Positions 1 to 5,754 of a stretch of 5,754 nucleotides of DNA are shown here, one piece after another. Under the pieces are notes generated by a model. It saw only the letters and a list, made by a program, of their open reading frames with translations. It did not search any database and was not told the DNA's origin. Every line of letters starts with the position of its first letter. Positions within the stretch are counted from its first letter, which is position 1. The DNA is from Acidobacteriota bacterium. GTDB taxonomy: Bacteria; Acidobacteriota; Vicinamibacteria; Vicinamibacterales; 2-12-FULL-66-21. Both the position numbers and the translations under genes were made by a program. The stretch lies in NCBI GenBank assembly GCA_013362195.1, contig JABFWM010000224.1, forward strand, positions 1 through 5,754. The letters run 5' to 3'.

Positions 1-1
1 G

Positions 2-496
2 GCGCCGCTGACGGCGACGCCGTCCGCGCCGGTCGCGGCGGAGCCGCCTCCGCCCGCGCCGGATGCGGAAGACGACTTGAGCTACGCGAAGCGGCTGCAG
101 TCGGATGCCGCGCCGAAAGAGGAGTTGAAGCCGCGCAGCGAGCTGACGCCGCCGGCCGCGGCGCCGGTCGCGAACGCGCCCGCGAAGCATCCGCCGGTCA
201 CCGCCCTGGCGCCTGCTCCGGCACCGGCGGCGACGCGCACGGCAACCACGACGGCAACCGGGCGTCCGGGCGTCTGGGTCGTGCAGGTGCACGCCTTGAC
301 AGATCGCGGCGCCGCGTCAGCAATCGCCCAGCGCCTGAGCGGCAAGGGATATCCCGCCTTCGTGCTCGAACCGAAGGCGGGCGCGCCCGCGATCTACCGC
401 GTGCAGGTCGGCCGCTACAACGATCGACATGAAGCGGATCAGGTCGCGCGGCGGCTCGAGAAGGAAGAGCAGTTCAAGCCCTGGGTCCAACGCTAG
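2..496 (+). CDS. SPOR domain-containing protein, 3' part (5' end outside window)
   Basis: The frame is open from the first complete codon at position 2 to the TAG at 494-496, giving 164 visible residues; the true start lies upstream of the window. An in-frame TTG at 77 could be mistaken for a start, but the same Pro/Ala-rich coding pattern continues before it. Residues 1 to about 89 are a low-complexity Ala/Pro linker. Residues about 90-164 form a SPOR domain: a hydrophobic strand VWVVQV, a helix (AASAIAQRLSGKGYPAFV), a second strand with YRVQVGRY, and a final helix (EADQVARRLEKEEQF). Known of the family: SPOR domains bind peptidoglycan stripped of stem peptides and localise proteins to the septum, usually behind an N-terminal membrane anchor and a flexible linker. 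The anchor cannot be seen here. The end of the gene overlaps the probable start of lnt, which suggests co-transcription and possibly coupled translation. Which SPOR protein this is (a DedD- or FtsN-like one, for example) cannot be decided from the tail. Confidence 0.88.
   Translation, partial: APLTATPSAPVAAEPPPPAPDAEDDLSYAKRLQSDAAPKEELKPRSELTPPAAAPVANAPAKHPPVTALAPAPAPAATRTATTTATGRPGVWVVQVHALTDRGAASAIAQRLSGKGYPAFVLEPKAGAPAIYRVQVGRYNDRHEADQVARRLEKEEQFKPWVQR
461..469 (+). promoter_or_regulatory. Possible ribosome binding site for lnt inside the SPOR gene
   Basis: The purine run AAGGAAGAG lies within the last codons of the SPOR gene, 11 bases before the CTG at 481. That CTG is the only plausible initiation codon positioned to keep the first membrane segment of Lnt. 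In the SPOR frame the same bases encode Lys-Glu-Glu, so the purine run could also be simple coding sequence. The assignment is an inference from position. Confidence 0.35.
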
Positions 497-2163
497 CCCT
501 CCTGTCGGGCGCGCTGCTCGCGCTCAGTTTCCCGAAGTTCGGCCACCCGGCGTTTGCGTGGATCGCGCTCGCGCCGCTGCTGGTGGCCGTGTCGGCGCGG
601 GGTCAGACCCCGCAGTTTCGGGGTCAGACCTCGCACGTTCGGGGTCAGACCCCGCAATTTCTCGACAATAGAGTCGCAAAGCGTCGTTTCCTGCGCGTTC
701 CGCCGCTGGCAATGTGGGGTCAGACCCCGTTTGGTCTGGGGCTCCTCGCCGGCGCGGTCTACTTTGCGGGGACGCTGTATTGGCTGGTCGAGACGATGAC
801 CACGTTCGGCGGGCTCGCCACGCCGCTGGCGGCGCTCGCGGCGGCGATCCTCGTCGCCTATCTGTCGCTGTTCCCGGCATGCTTCGCCTGGATTCAGGCA
901 CGGCTCGTTCGCTCGCTCGGGACCACCGCGATCCTGCTCGCGCCGTTCACGTGGGTCGCGACCGAAATGGGGCGCACCTATCTCTGGGACGGCTTTCCCT
1001 GGGAGCTCCTCGGCTACAGCCAGGTGACGGTGCTGCCGGTCGCGCAGGTCGCCAGCGTCGTCGGCGTCTACGGAGTGTCGGCACTGGTGGCGATGGTCAG
1101 CGCCGCCGCCGCTTACGGTGCGCTCGAACACCGCCGCCGCCGCTGGCACGTGGCGGCGGCGACTGCGATCCTGGTCCTCGGCTGCGCGACGTGGGGCATG
1201 CTGCGCGTCCGCGCCGGCGCCCTCACGTCGACGGGGACGCCGGTGCGCGTCGCGGTCCTGCAGGGCAACGTGCTGCAGGACCAGAAGGACGAGGCGTATC
1301 GCGGCGATCGCGCGCTGATCGATGCCATCGCCCAGCGCTACATCGACATGACGCGCGAGGCGATCGGACGCGGCGCCGAGTTCGTCCTGTGGCCGGAGTC
1401 GTCGACGCCGTACTATTACGAGCAGGACATCGTCCGCGGCGACGCGGTGCGCCGCCTCGCCCGCGAAGGGCACGTGACAATCCTGCTCGGCAGCGATCAG
1501 CTCGAGCCGGTGCGCCCGGTCGCCGCGGCGAAGCCGCCGGAAGCCCGCTATTACAACGCCGCATTTCTCGTCCGTCCCGACGGCAGCACCGGCGCGATCT
1601 ACCGGAAGATTCATCTCGTCCCGTTCGGCGAGTACGTCCCGCTCAAGCGGCTGCTGTTCTTCGTCGGTCCGCTCGTCGAGGCGGTCTCCGATTTCTCGCC
1701 GGGCACCGATCCCGTGCTCCTGCCCGTTGCCGGACACATGGCGAGCACGGCGATCTGCTACGAAGTGATCTATTCGAGCCTGATGCGAGCCTTCGTCGTC
1801 GAGGGCAGCCAGCTGCTGACGACGATCACCAACGACGCGTGGTATGGCTGGTCCTCGGCGGCCTATCAGCACTGGGAACAGGCGTCGATGCGCGCGATCG
1901 AGGAAGGGCGGTACCTCGCGCGCGCGGCCAACACCGGGGTCAGCGGGTTCGTCGATCCCTACGGCCGCGTGCTCCAGAAGTCGACCCTGTTTCAAAGCGC
2001 CGTCATGGTCGACGAGCTGCGCTTCATCACTGCCCGCACGGTTTACAGCCGCATCGGCGACCTGGTCGGCTGGCTGTCGGTTGCCCTGACGATCGCCGCG
2101 CTGCTGACCACGCGGCGGGCACGCTACAATGCCAGAAGCGGCCAGGCCGTGAGCCGACCGTGA
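481..2163 (+). CDS. lnt: Apolipoprotein N-acyltransferase (Lnt) with an internal repeat-derived insertion
   Basis: Lnt transfers an acyl chain from phospholipid to the N-terminal cysteine of diacylated lipoproteins, the last step of lipoprotein maturation in the inner membrane. Counting from CTG 481 (560 aa), several membrane segments precede a nitrilase-fold domain from about residue 255, and a last membrane segment lies at about 527-546. The catalytic triad is present: Glu306 in LWPESS, Lys376 in YRKIHLVPFGEYVPL and Cys426 in TAICYEV. The Glu-Lys and Lys-Cys spacings (70 and 50) are close to those of E. coli Lnt (Glu267, Lys335, Cys387). The start is uncertain. The frame has a stop at 430-432 and no ATG, GTG or TTG before GTG 583, yet residues 5-17 (LALLSGALLALSF) and about 23-38 look like the two N-terminal membrane segments of the family. 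Starting at 583 would remove both. About 44 residues (40-83) encoded by palindromic repeats interrupt the region between segments 2 and 3; the downstream catalytic domain shows no damage. The SPOR gene overlaps the start and prfB follows after 30 bases. Confidence 0.92.
   Translation: MGPTLALLSGALLALSFPKFGHPAFAWIALAPLLVAVSARGQTPQFRGQTSHVRGQTPQFLDNRVAKRRFLRVPPLAMWGQTPFGLGLLAGAVYFAGTLYWLVETMTTFGGLATPLAALAAAILVAYLSLFPACFAWIQARLVRSLGTTAILLAPFTWVATEMGRTYLWDGFPWELLGYSQVTVLPVAQVASVVGVYGVSALVAMVSAAAAYGALEHRRRRWHVAAATAILVLGCATWGMLRVRAGALTSTGTPVRVAVLQGNVLQDQKDEAYRGDRALIDAIAQRYIDMTREAIGRGAEFVLWPESSTPYYYEQDIVRGDAVRRLAREGHVTILLGSDQLEPVRPVAAAKPPEARYYNAAFLVRPDGSTGAIYRKIHLVPFGEYVPLKRLLFFVGPLVEAVSDFSPGTDPVLLPVAGHMASTAICYEVIYSSLMRAFVVEGSQLLTTITNDAWYGWSSAAYQHWEQASMRAIEEGRYLARAANTGVSGFVDPYGRVLQKSTLFQSAVMVDELRFITARTVYSRIGDLVGWLSVALTIAALLTTRRARYNARSGQAVSRP
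598..660 (+). repeat. Three 21-base tandem units, each with a GGGGTCAGACCCC palindrome
   Basis: Units at 598-618, 619-639 and 640-660 each contain the odd-length palindrome GGGGTC-A-GACCCC (599-611, 620-632, 641-653; the second has one change, GACCTC). Each is followed by a GCAGTTT-like tail. The 21-base period equals seven codons, so in the lnt frame they encode RGQTPQF, RGQTSHV and RGQTPQF. Together with the copy at 716-728 they resemble REP-like extragenic palindromes dispersed in some high-GC genomes, but here they lie inside a gene. The link to a REP-type family is an inference. Confidence 0.9.
716..728 (+). repeat. Fourth copy of the GGGGTCAGACCCC palindrome
   Basis: A perfect copy of the 13-base palindrome lies 75 bases (25 codons) after the third one, in the same codon phase, and encodes W-G-Q-T-P. 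It marks the 3' border of the inserted block: immediately afterwards the protein resumes with FGLGLLAGAVYFAGTLYWL, typical of an Lnt membrane segment. The 62 bases between copies three and four (654-715) are unrelated to the palindrome, and by hand count about 55% G+C, lower than the surrounding gene. Confidence 0.85.
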
Positions 2164-2193
2164 GCTATGAGCCCGAAGCCCTGAGCCTTCTGC

Positions 2194-3334
2194 ATGCCTA
2201 CGATTCAGTTAGACGAGCAGCTCCGCCGGTACCAGGATCTTGCCAAGCGCGCATCCGACCTGCGGAGCTATCTTTGACGCCGCACGACCTGCCGAAGAAC
2301 TCGCGAAAATCGAACAGCGCGTCGCCGACCCGGACTTCTGGAAGGACCAGGCCGCCGCGCAGAAAATGATGCAGCGCCGGCGGCGTCTCGAAGACGACCA
2401 GCGCCTCATCGACTCGCTGCGCCGGCGCGGCGACGATCTCGCGGTGCTCGTCGAGTGGGCGCAGGCAGGGGAGCCGGTCGCCGACGATCTCGCGCGGGGC
2501 CTCGATGAGCTCGCCGAAGAAGTGGAGGCGGGCGAGACCAAGAAGATGCTCGGCGGCGAGCACGATCGGAAGAACGCGATCGTGACGATCCACCCTGGGG
2601 CCGGCGGCACCGAATCGCAGGACTGGGCCGAGATGCTCCTTCGCATGTACCTGCGGTGGACCGAGCGGCGCGGCTTCAAGCGCGAAGTGATGGACGTGCA
2701 GCCGGGCGTCGAGGCGGGCATCAAGAGCGCCACCTTCGAGGTCTACGGCGACTACGCATATGGGCTGCTGCTCGCGGAGGCGGGTGTCCACCGGCTGGTG
2801 CGCATCTCGCCCTTCGACCAGGCGGCGCGCCGGCACACGTCGTTCGCGTCCCTCTACGTCTGGCCGGAACTGCCCGAAGACGTCGAGATCGACATCGAGG
2901 AAAAGGATCTCCGCGTCGACACGTACCGGTCGAGCGGCGCCGGCGGCCAGCACGTGAACGTCACGGACTCCGCGGTCCGCCTCACCCATCTTCCCACCGG
3001 GATCGTCGTGTCGTGTCAGAACGAGCGGTCGCAGCACAAGAACCGCGCGCAAGCGATGAAGGTGCTGAGGGCGCGGCTGTTCGACCTGAAGATGAAGGAG
3101 CAGCAGGCGGCGCTCGAAAAGCTCGGCGGCGAGAAGCGCGACATCGCCTTCGGCAGCCAGATTCGCAGCTACGTGCTGCATCCCTACCAGATGGTCAAGG
3201 ACCACCGCACGAAGGAGCAGGTGGGAGACGTCAACCGCGTGCTCGACGGCGACATCGATCTCTTCATCAAGACCTATCTGATGAAGAAAGCGGCGGGGGC
3301 GCTGTCGGACGCGACGGCGGACGAAGAGGTCTAA
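2194..3334 (+). CDS. prfB: Peptide chain release factor 2 (RF2), expressed through a programmed +1 frameshift
   Basis: RF2 recognises UGA and UAA in the ribosomal A site and triggers peptidyl-tRNA hydrolysis. The first frame runs from ATG 2194 (MPTIQLDEQLRRYQ...) for 27 codons to an in-frame TGA at 2275-2277. The second frame continues from GAC 2276 to the TAA at 3332-3334. The joined product is 379 aa, against 365 in E. coli. It shows the helical N-terminal domain, the stop-codon-reading tripeptide Ser-Pro-Phe at 205-207 and the catalytic GGQ loop (SSGAGGQHVN) with Gln252, the same numbering as in E. coli RF2, which supports both the chosen start and the frameshift. An in-frame stop at 2182-2184 leaves ATG 2194 as the only usual start before the shift site. 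A second-frame start at TTG 2240 would give a false N-terminus. The gene follows lnt by 30 bases without a strong Shine-Dalgarno sequence. The 26 bases to the convergent PBP gene show only a weak CCGCC/GGCGG pairing (3350-3354/3366-3370) and no T-run, so no intrinsic terminator is evident. Confidence 0.95.
2264..2278 (+). promoter_or_regulatory. prfB programmed +1 frameshift site
   Basis: The sequence GGAG-CTAT-CTT-TGA-C contains the elements known from prfB in many bacteria: an internal Shine-Dalgarno-like GGAG (2264-2267), the slippery leucine codon CTT (2272-2274), the poor-context stop TGA followed by C (2275-2278), and continuation in the +1 frame as GAC. When RF2 is scarce the ribosome pauses at UGA and slips forward, making more RF2; when it is abundant, translation ends after 27 residues. 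The mechanism is established for the family; the site is read directly here. The purine stretch is shorter than the AGGGGG of E. coli. Confidence 0.93.
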
Positions 3335-3360
3335 GGCGCGCCGTCAGACCCGCCGCAGCA

Positions 3361-5619
3361 TTACTGGCGGATCGATCCCGGCTGCGTGCCGGCGATGAAG
3401 GCCTCGTTGATCGACCCCGGCGTCGCCGCCTCCGTCGCGGTGCCGGTGCCCTTGTCAACGGAAACGAACACGATGTTGCCCGGGGCCTGGAAGGACGGCG
3501 CCTCCTTGCGGTCTCCAATCCACGCTTTCATGATCTCGATCCAGATCGGGAGCGCCGCTTCCGCGCCGCTCATGCCCGGGCCGAGCGGCTTCCGCTGGTC
3601 GTAGCCGACCCACACGCCGAGCGTGACGTCGGGGTCGAACCCGATGAACCACGCGTCGGAGAAGTCGTCGGTCGTGCCCGTCTTGCCGCCAATCGGCCAG
3701 TTGAGGGCGGCCGCCTTGGCGGCCGTGCCGCGCAGCACGACGCCGCGCAGCAGGTTGGTCATCACGAATGCGGTGTCGGCGCGAATCGCGTCCTTGGGTT
3801 CCGGGCGGTTCTCCTCGAGCACGTTGCCTTCGCGATCCGTGACCTTGAGCACCGAGTAGGGCATCATCCGCACGCCCTGGTTCGGGAACACGGAATACGC
3901 GCTCGTCATTTCCAGCAGCGTGGCCTCCGCGGCGCCGAGCGCGACCGCGAGATACGGCGGCAACGGCGACGTGAGGCCGAACCGCCGCGTATACGCGATC
4001 ACCTGCTTGGGACCGAGTTGATCCATGACGCGCACGGCGGGCACGTTGCGCGAGTCCTCGAGCGCGCGCCTGAGCGTGATCGGCCCCTCGAACTTGTGGT
4101 CGTAGTTCTGCGGTGAGTACACCGGCTGTCCTGCGCCGCCCGGAAAGCTCACCGGCACGTCCTGCAGGATCGTCGCGGGCGTGTAGCCGCGATCGATCGC
4201 GGTCGTGTAGACGAACGGCTTGAACGCCGACCCGACCTGCCGGAACGCCTGCGTCGCGCGGTTGAACTTGCTGCGATCGAAGCTGAAGCCGCCGGTCATC
4301 ACCGTGACCTGCCCGGTGCGGTTGTCGAGCGCGAGCACGGCGCCTTCGACCGCGGGCGGCTGATCGAGCGACGCGGTGGCGGTGTGCGCCGCCGCATCGA
4401 TCGTCAAGAGCCGGGCTTCGACCAGGTCGCCGCGCCGCACCAGTTGCGGCGGCGTTTTCCGCGTCCAGGCGAACCCCTTCTTGTCGATCGTGACGCGATA
4501 CTCGCCGGCGCGCAGCGTGATGCCGGCCGGTCCGGCCTCCGTCACGACTGCCGGCACCACATCGTCCACGGAGAACGGGCGGTCCCAGCGCGCCTGCTTG
4601 AAGCCCTCGATTGAATGCGCTTCGTCGAGGACGTTGCGTCGGGGTTTGCGGAAGCCGTGCATGTGGTCGATGCGCCGCAGGCCGCGGTCGAGCGCGCGGT
4701 TGGCGACCTCCTGCAGCCGCAGGTCGAGCGCCGTCTGAATGGTCAGTCCGTTTTCGTACAGCTGCTTCGCACCGTAGCGCCCTTCGAGCTCCTTCCGGAC
4801 CTCCTCGAGGAAATAGGGCGCCGCCGTCGCCGACTGCATCGATGGATCGCCGCGCGTGACAATCGGCTTCTTCTTCGCGTCGGCGGCCTGCTGCGCCGTG
4901 ATGAACCCGACCTCCGCCATCCGGTCGAGCGTGTAGTTGCGCCGCCGCAGCGCCGCGTCCATGTTGACGTAGGGGCTCTGGCGAACGTTGCCCTGCAGGA
5001 TGCCGGCGATGAGCGCCGCTTCCTCGAGGCTGAGGTCCTTCGCCGATTTCGCAAAGTACAGGCGCGACGCCGCTTCGACCCCGTAGGCGCCGTGCCCGAA
5101 GTACATCTGGTTGCAGTAGAGCGTGAAGATCTCTTCCTTCGTGTAGCGCTTCTCGATCTGGATGGTGAGGATCGCCTCCTTCACCTTGCGCGACCACGCC
5201 TTGTCGTCCTTCAGGAACAGCTTGCGCGTGAGCTGCTGCGTCAGCGTGCTGGCGCCGGCGGCCTTGCGGAACTCGACGAGGTCCTTGATCGCCGCCACGA
5301 CGATGTGCGGAATGCTCAGGCCGAAGTGGCGGAAGAAGCTGTCGTCCTCCGCGGCGAGGATCGCGTTCCGCAGATTCGGAGCGATGTCCTCGTACTTGAT
5401 GATCACGCGCCGCTGAATCGCGAACTCGCCGACAACGTCGCCGCGCGCGCCGTAGACGCGGGTGATCGTGCTCGGCGAGTAATCGTCCAGCGCCGAGATG
5501 CGGGGCAGGTCACCCGCGAAGGCGAAGACGACGCCCGTCACCGTGCCGAGCGTCGCTGCAATCAGGAAGAGGATGACGATGCCCGCGTTCCTCGCGAGCC
5601 GGACGACATAGCGGGCCAT
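3361..5619 (-). CDS. mrcA: Class A penicillin-binding protein, PBP1A family (glycosyltransferase/transpeptidase)
   Basis: This is a bifunctional inner-membrane enzyme that polymerises lipid II into glycan strands and cross-links the stem peptides in the periplasm. The 752-residue product has one N-terminal membrane anchor (about 12-36). A family 51 glycosyltransferase domain follows (about 60-235) with EDDSFFRHFG (catalytic Glu91), GASTLTQQL (122-130), RKVKE (second Glu148, 57 residues on, as in known enzymes) and KEEIFTLYCNQMYFG. A linker and OB-like region (about 330-420) of the PBP1A type come next. The transpeptidase domain has all three motifs: SAFK (nucleophile Ser464, Lys467), SRN (523-525) and KTGT (646-649). 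The C-terminus ends soon after the transpeptidase domain, so the protein is shorter than E. coli PBP1A (850 aa). The start is ATG at 5617-5619, giving MARYVVRLARNAG, basic residues just before the anchor; only a weak purine signal precedes it. It converges on prfB. The symbol mrcA (ponA elsewhere) is assigned by family resemblance. Confidence 0.94.
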   Translation of the reverse strand: MARYVVRLARNAGIVILFLIAATLGTVTGVVFAFAGDLPRISALDDYSPSTITRVYGARGDVVGEFAIQRRVIIKYEDIAPNLRNAILAAEDDSFFRHFGLSIPHIVVAAIKDLVEFRKAAGASTLTQQLTRKLFLKDDKAWSRKVKEAILTIQIEKRYTKEEIFTLYCNQMYFGHGAYGVEAASRLYFAKSAKDLSLEEAALIAGILQGNVRQSPYVNMDAALRRRNYTLDRMAEVGFITAQQAADAKKKPIVTRGDPSMQSATAAPYFLEEVRKELEGRYGAKQLYENGLTIQTALDLRLQEVANRALDRGLRRIDHMHGFRKPRRNVLDEAHSIEGFKQARWDRPFSVDDVVPAVVTEAGPAGITLRAGEYRVTIDKKGFAWTRKTPPQLVRRGDLVEARLLTIDAAAHTATASLDQPPAVEGAVLALDNRTGQVTVMTGGFSFDRSKFNRATQAFRQVGSAFKPFVYTTAIDRGYTPATILQDVPVSFPGGAGQPVYSPQNYDHKFEGPITLRRALEDSRNVPAVRVMDQLGPKQVIAYTRRFGLTSPLPPYLAVALGAAEATLLEMTSAYSVFPNQGVRMMPYSVLKVTDREGNVLEENRPEPKDAIRADTAFVMTNLLRGVVLRGTAAKAAALNWPIGGKTGTTDDFSDAWFIGFDPDVTLGVWVGYDQRKPLGPGMSGAEAALPIWIEIMKAWIGDRKEAPSFQAPGNIVFVSVDKGTGTATEAATPGSINEAFIAGTQPGSIRQ

Positions 5620-5632
5620 TCAGTGCTCGATT

Positions 5633-5754
5633 CTACGCGCCTCCGCGGCCGCCGCCGCGTCGCGGGACGTCCTGGCCGGACGACGGTCCACCGGACGGGC
5701 GCGATCGCCCCTCGGCGCGCGGCGGAGCGCCCTCGGCGCCACTCGCAGGGCGCT
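5633..5754 (-). CDS. Possible C-terminal tail of an unidentified protein (partial)
   Basis: On the minus strand one frame is open from the window edge to a TAG at 5633-5635, 13 bases upstream of the PBP1A start. It encodes about 39 residues rich in Gly, Pro, Ser and Arg, with segments such as GAEGAPPRAEG and PRRGGGRGGA. Disordered basic tails of this kind occur in some RNA-binding proteins, including certain pseudouridine synthases and helicases, but nothing here identifies the protein. Another frame, ending at TGA 5620-5622 directly before the PBP ATG, is also open but reads as Arg-rich and is less protein-like. The stretch may simply be GC-rich upstream sequence of the PBP gene. Confidence 0.25.
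   Translation of the reverse strand, partial: RPASGAEGAPPRAEGRSRPSGGPSSGQDVPRRGGGRGGA

Noticed and set aside
461..496. A programmed frameshift fusing the SPOR protein to Lnt
   Set aside because: The two frames overlap here, but I see no slippery heptamer or prfB-like signal, and a separate lnt start is simpler.
598..728. CRISPR array
   Set aside because: The units are 21 bases with a 13-base palindrome, contiguous, without unique spacers of regular length, and lie inside a coding frame.
493..1995. A 500-codon open frame on the minus strand opposite lnt
   Set aside because: It is extremely rich in Arg, Glu and Asp, has no recognisable domain, and mirrors the strong GC codon bias of lnt, whose catalytic motifs lie on the plus strand. 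It also crosses the repeat block only because that block lacks stops on both strands.
714..2369. A 551-codon plus-strand frame overlapping lnt and running into prfB
   Set aside because: It is an Arg-rich out-of-frame reading of lnt with no domain; the lnt frame carries the intact Lnt motifs.
2198..3205. A 335-codon minus-strand open frame opposite prfB
   Set aside because: The plus strand encodes RF2 with SPF and GGQ motifs here; the opposite frame has no recognisable family.
3350..3370. Intrinsic terminator between the convergent genes
   Set aside because: Only a 5-base CCGCC/GGCGG pairing around an 11-base loop is present, with no T-run on either strand.
2656..4116. A 486-codon plus-strand frame across the end of prfB and into the PBP gene
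   Set aside because: It reads two unrelated genes out of frame and antisense and is Arg-rich, as expected of a GC-rich shadow.
3455..5197. A 580-codon minus-strand frame within the PBP gene
   Set aside because: It is an out-of-frame reading of the PBP1A gene; only the 3361-5619 frame contains the glycosyltransferase and transpeptidase motifs.

Overview
The window is GC-rich (about two thirds G+C by eye) and comes from a diderm (Gram-negative type) bacterium. The evidence for that is a lipoprotein N-acyltransferase (Lnt), a SPOR-domain protein and a class A penicillin-binding protein. The gene order, composition and the GGGGTCAGACCCC palindromes would fit a high-GC Acidobacteriota-like lineage. 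That placement is an impression, not something the sequence proves.

Layout: (1) positions 2-496, plus strand, the 3' end of a SPOR-domain protein whose start lies outside the window. (2) Positions 481-2163, plus strand, lnt, overlapping the SPOR gene by 16 bases if it begins at the CTG proposed here. (3) Positions 2194-3334, plus strand, prfB (release factor 2), in two frames joined by the classic programmed +1 frameshift at CTT TGA C. (4) Positions 3361-5619, minus strand, a PBP1A-type bifunctional peptidoglycan synthase, convergent with prfB across a 26-base gap. (5) Positions 5620-5754, where the minus strand may carry the Gly/Pro/Arg-rich tail of another gene. There is no gene-free stretch above 300 bases.

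The three plus-strand genes are tightly packed and probably co-transcribed. SPOR domains bind denuded glycan at division sites, Lnt completes lipoprotein maturation in the inner membrane, and PBP1A polymerises and cross-links the wall, so three of the four clear genes serve the cell envelope. prfB is the translation gene among them.

The most unusual observation is in lnt. A segment of about 130 bases carrying four copies of GGGGTCAGACCCC (three in a 21-base tandem array, one 75 bases further on) sits inside the coding region between the second and third predicted membrane segments. All copies are in the same codon phase and the frame stays open, so Lnt appears to carry about 44 extra residues in a loop predicted to be cytoplasmic, with its catalytic domain intact. 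I found no transposase, RNA gene, CRISPR array or wholly new system.
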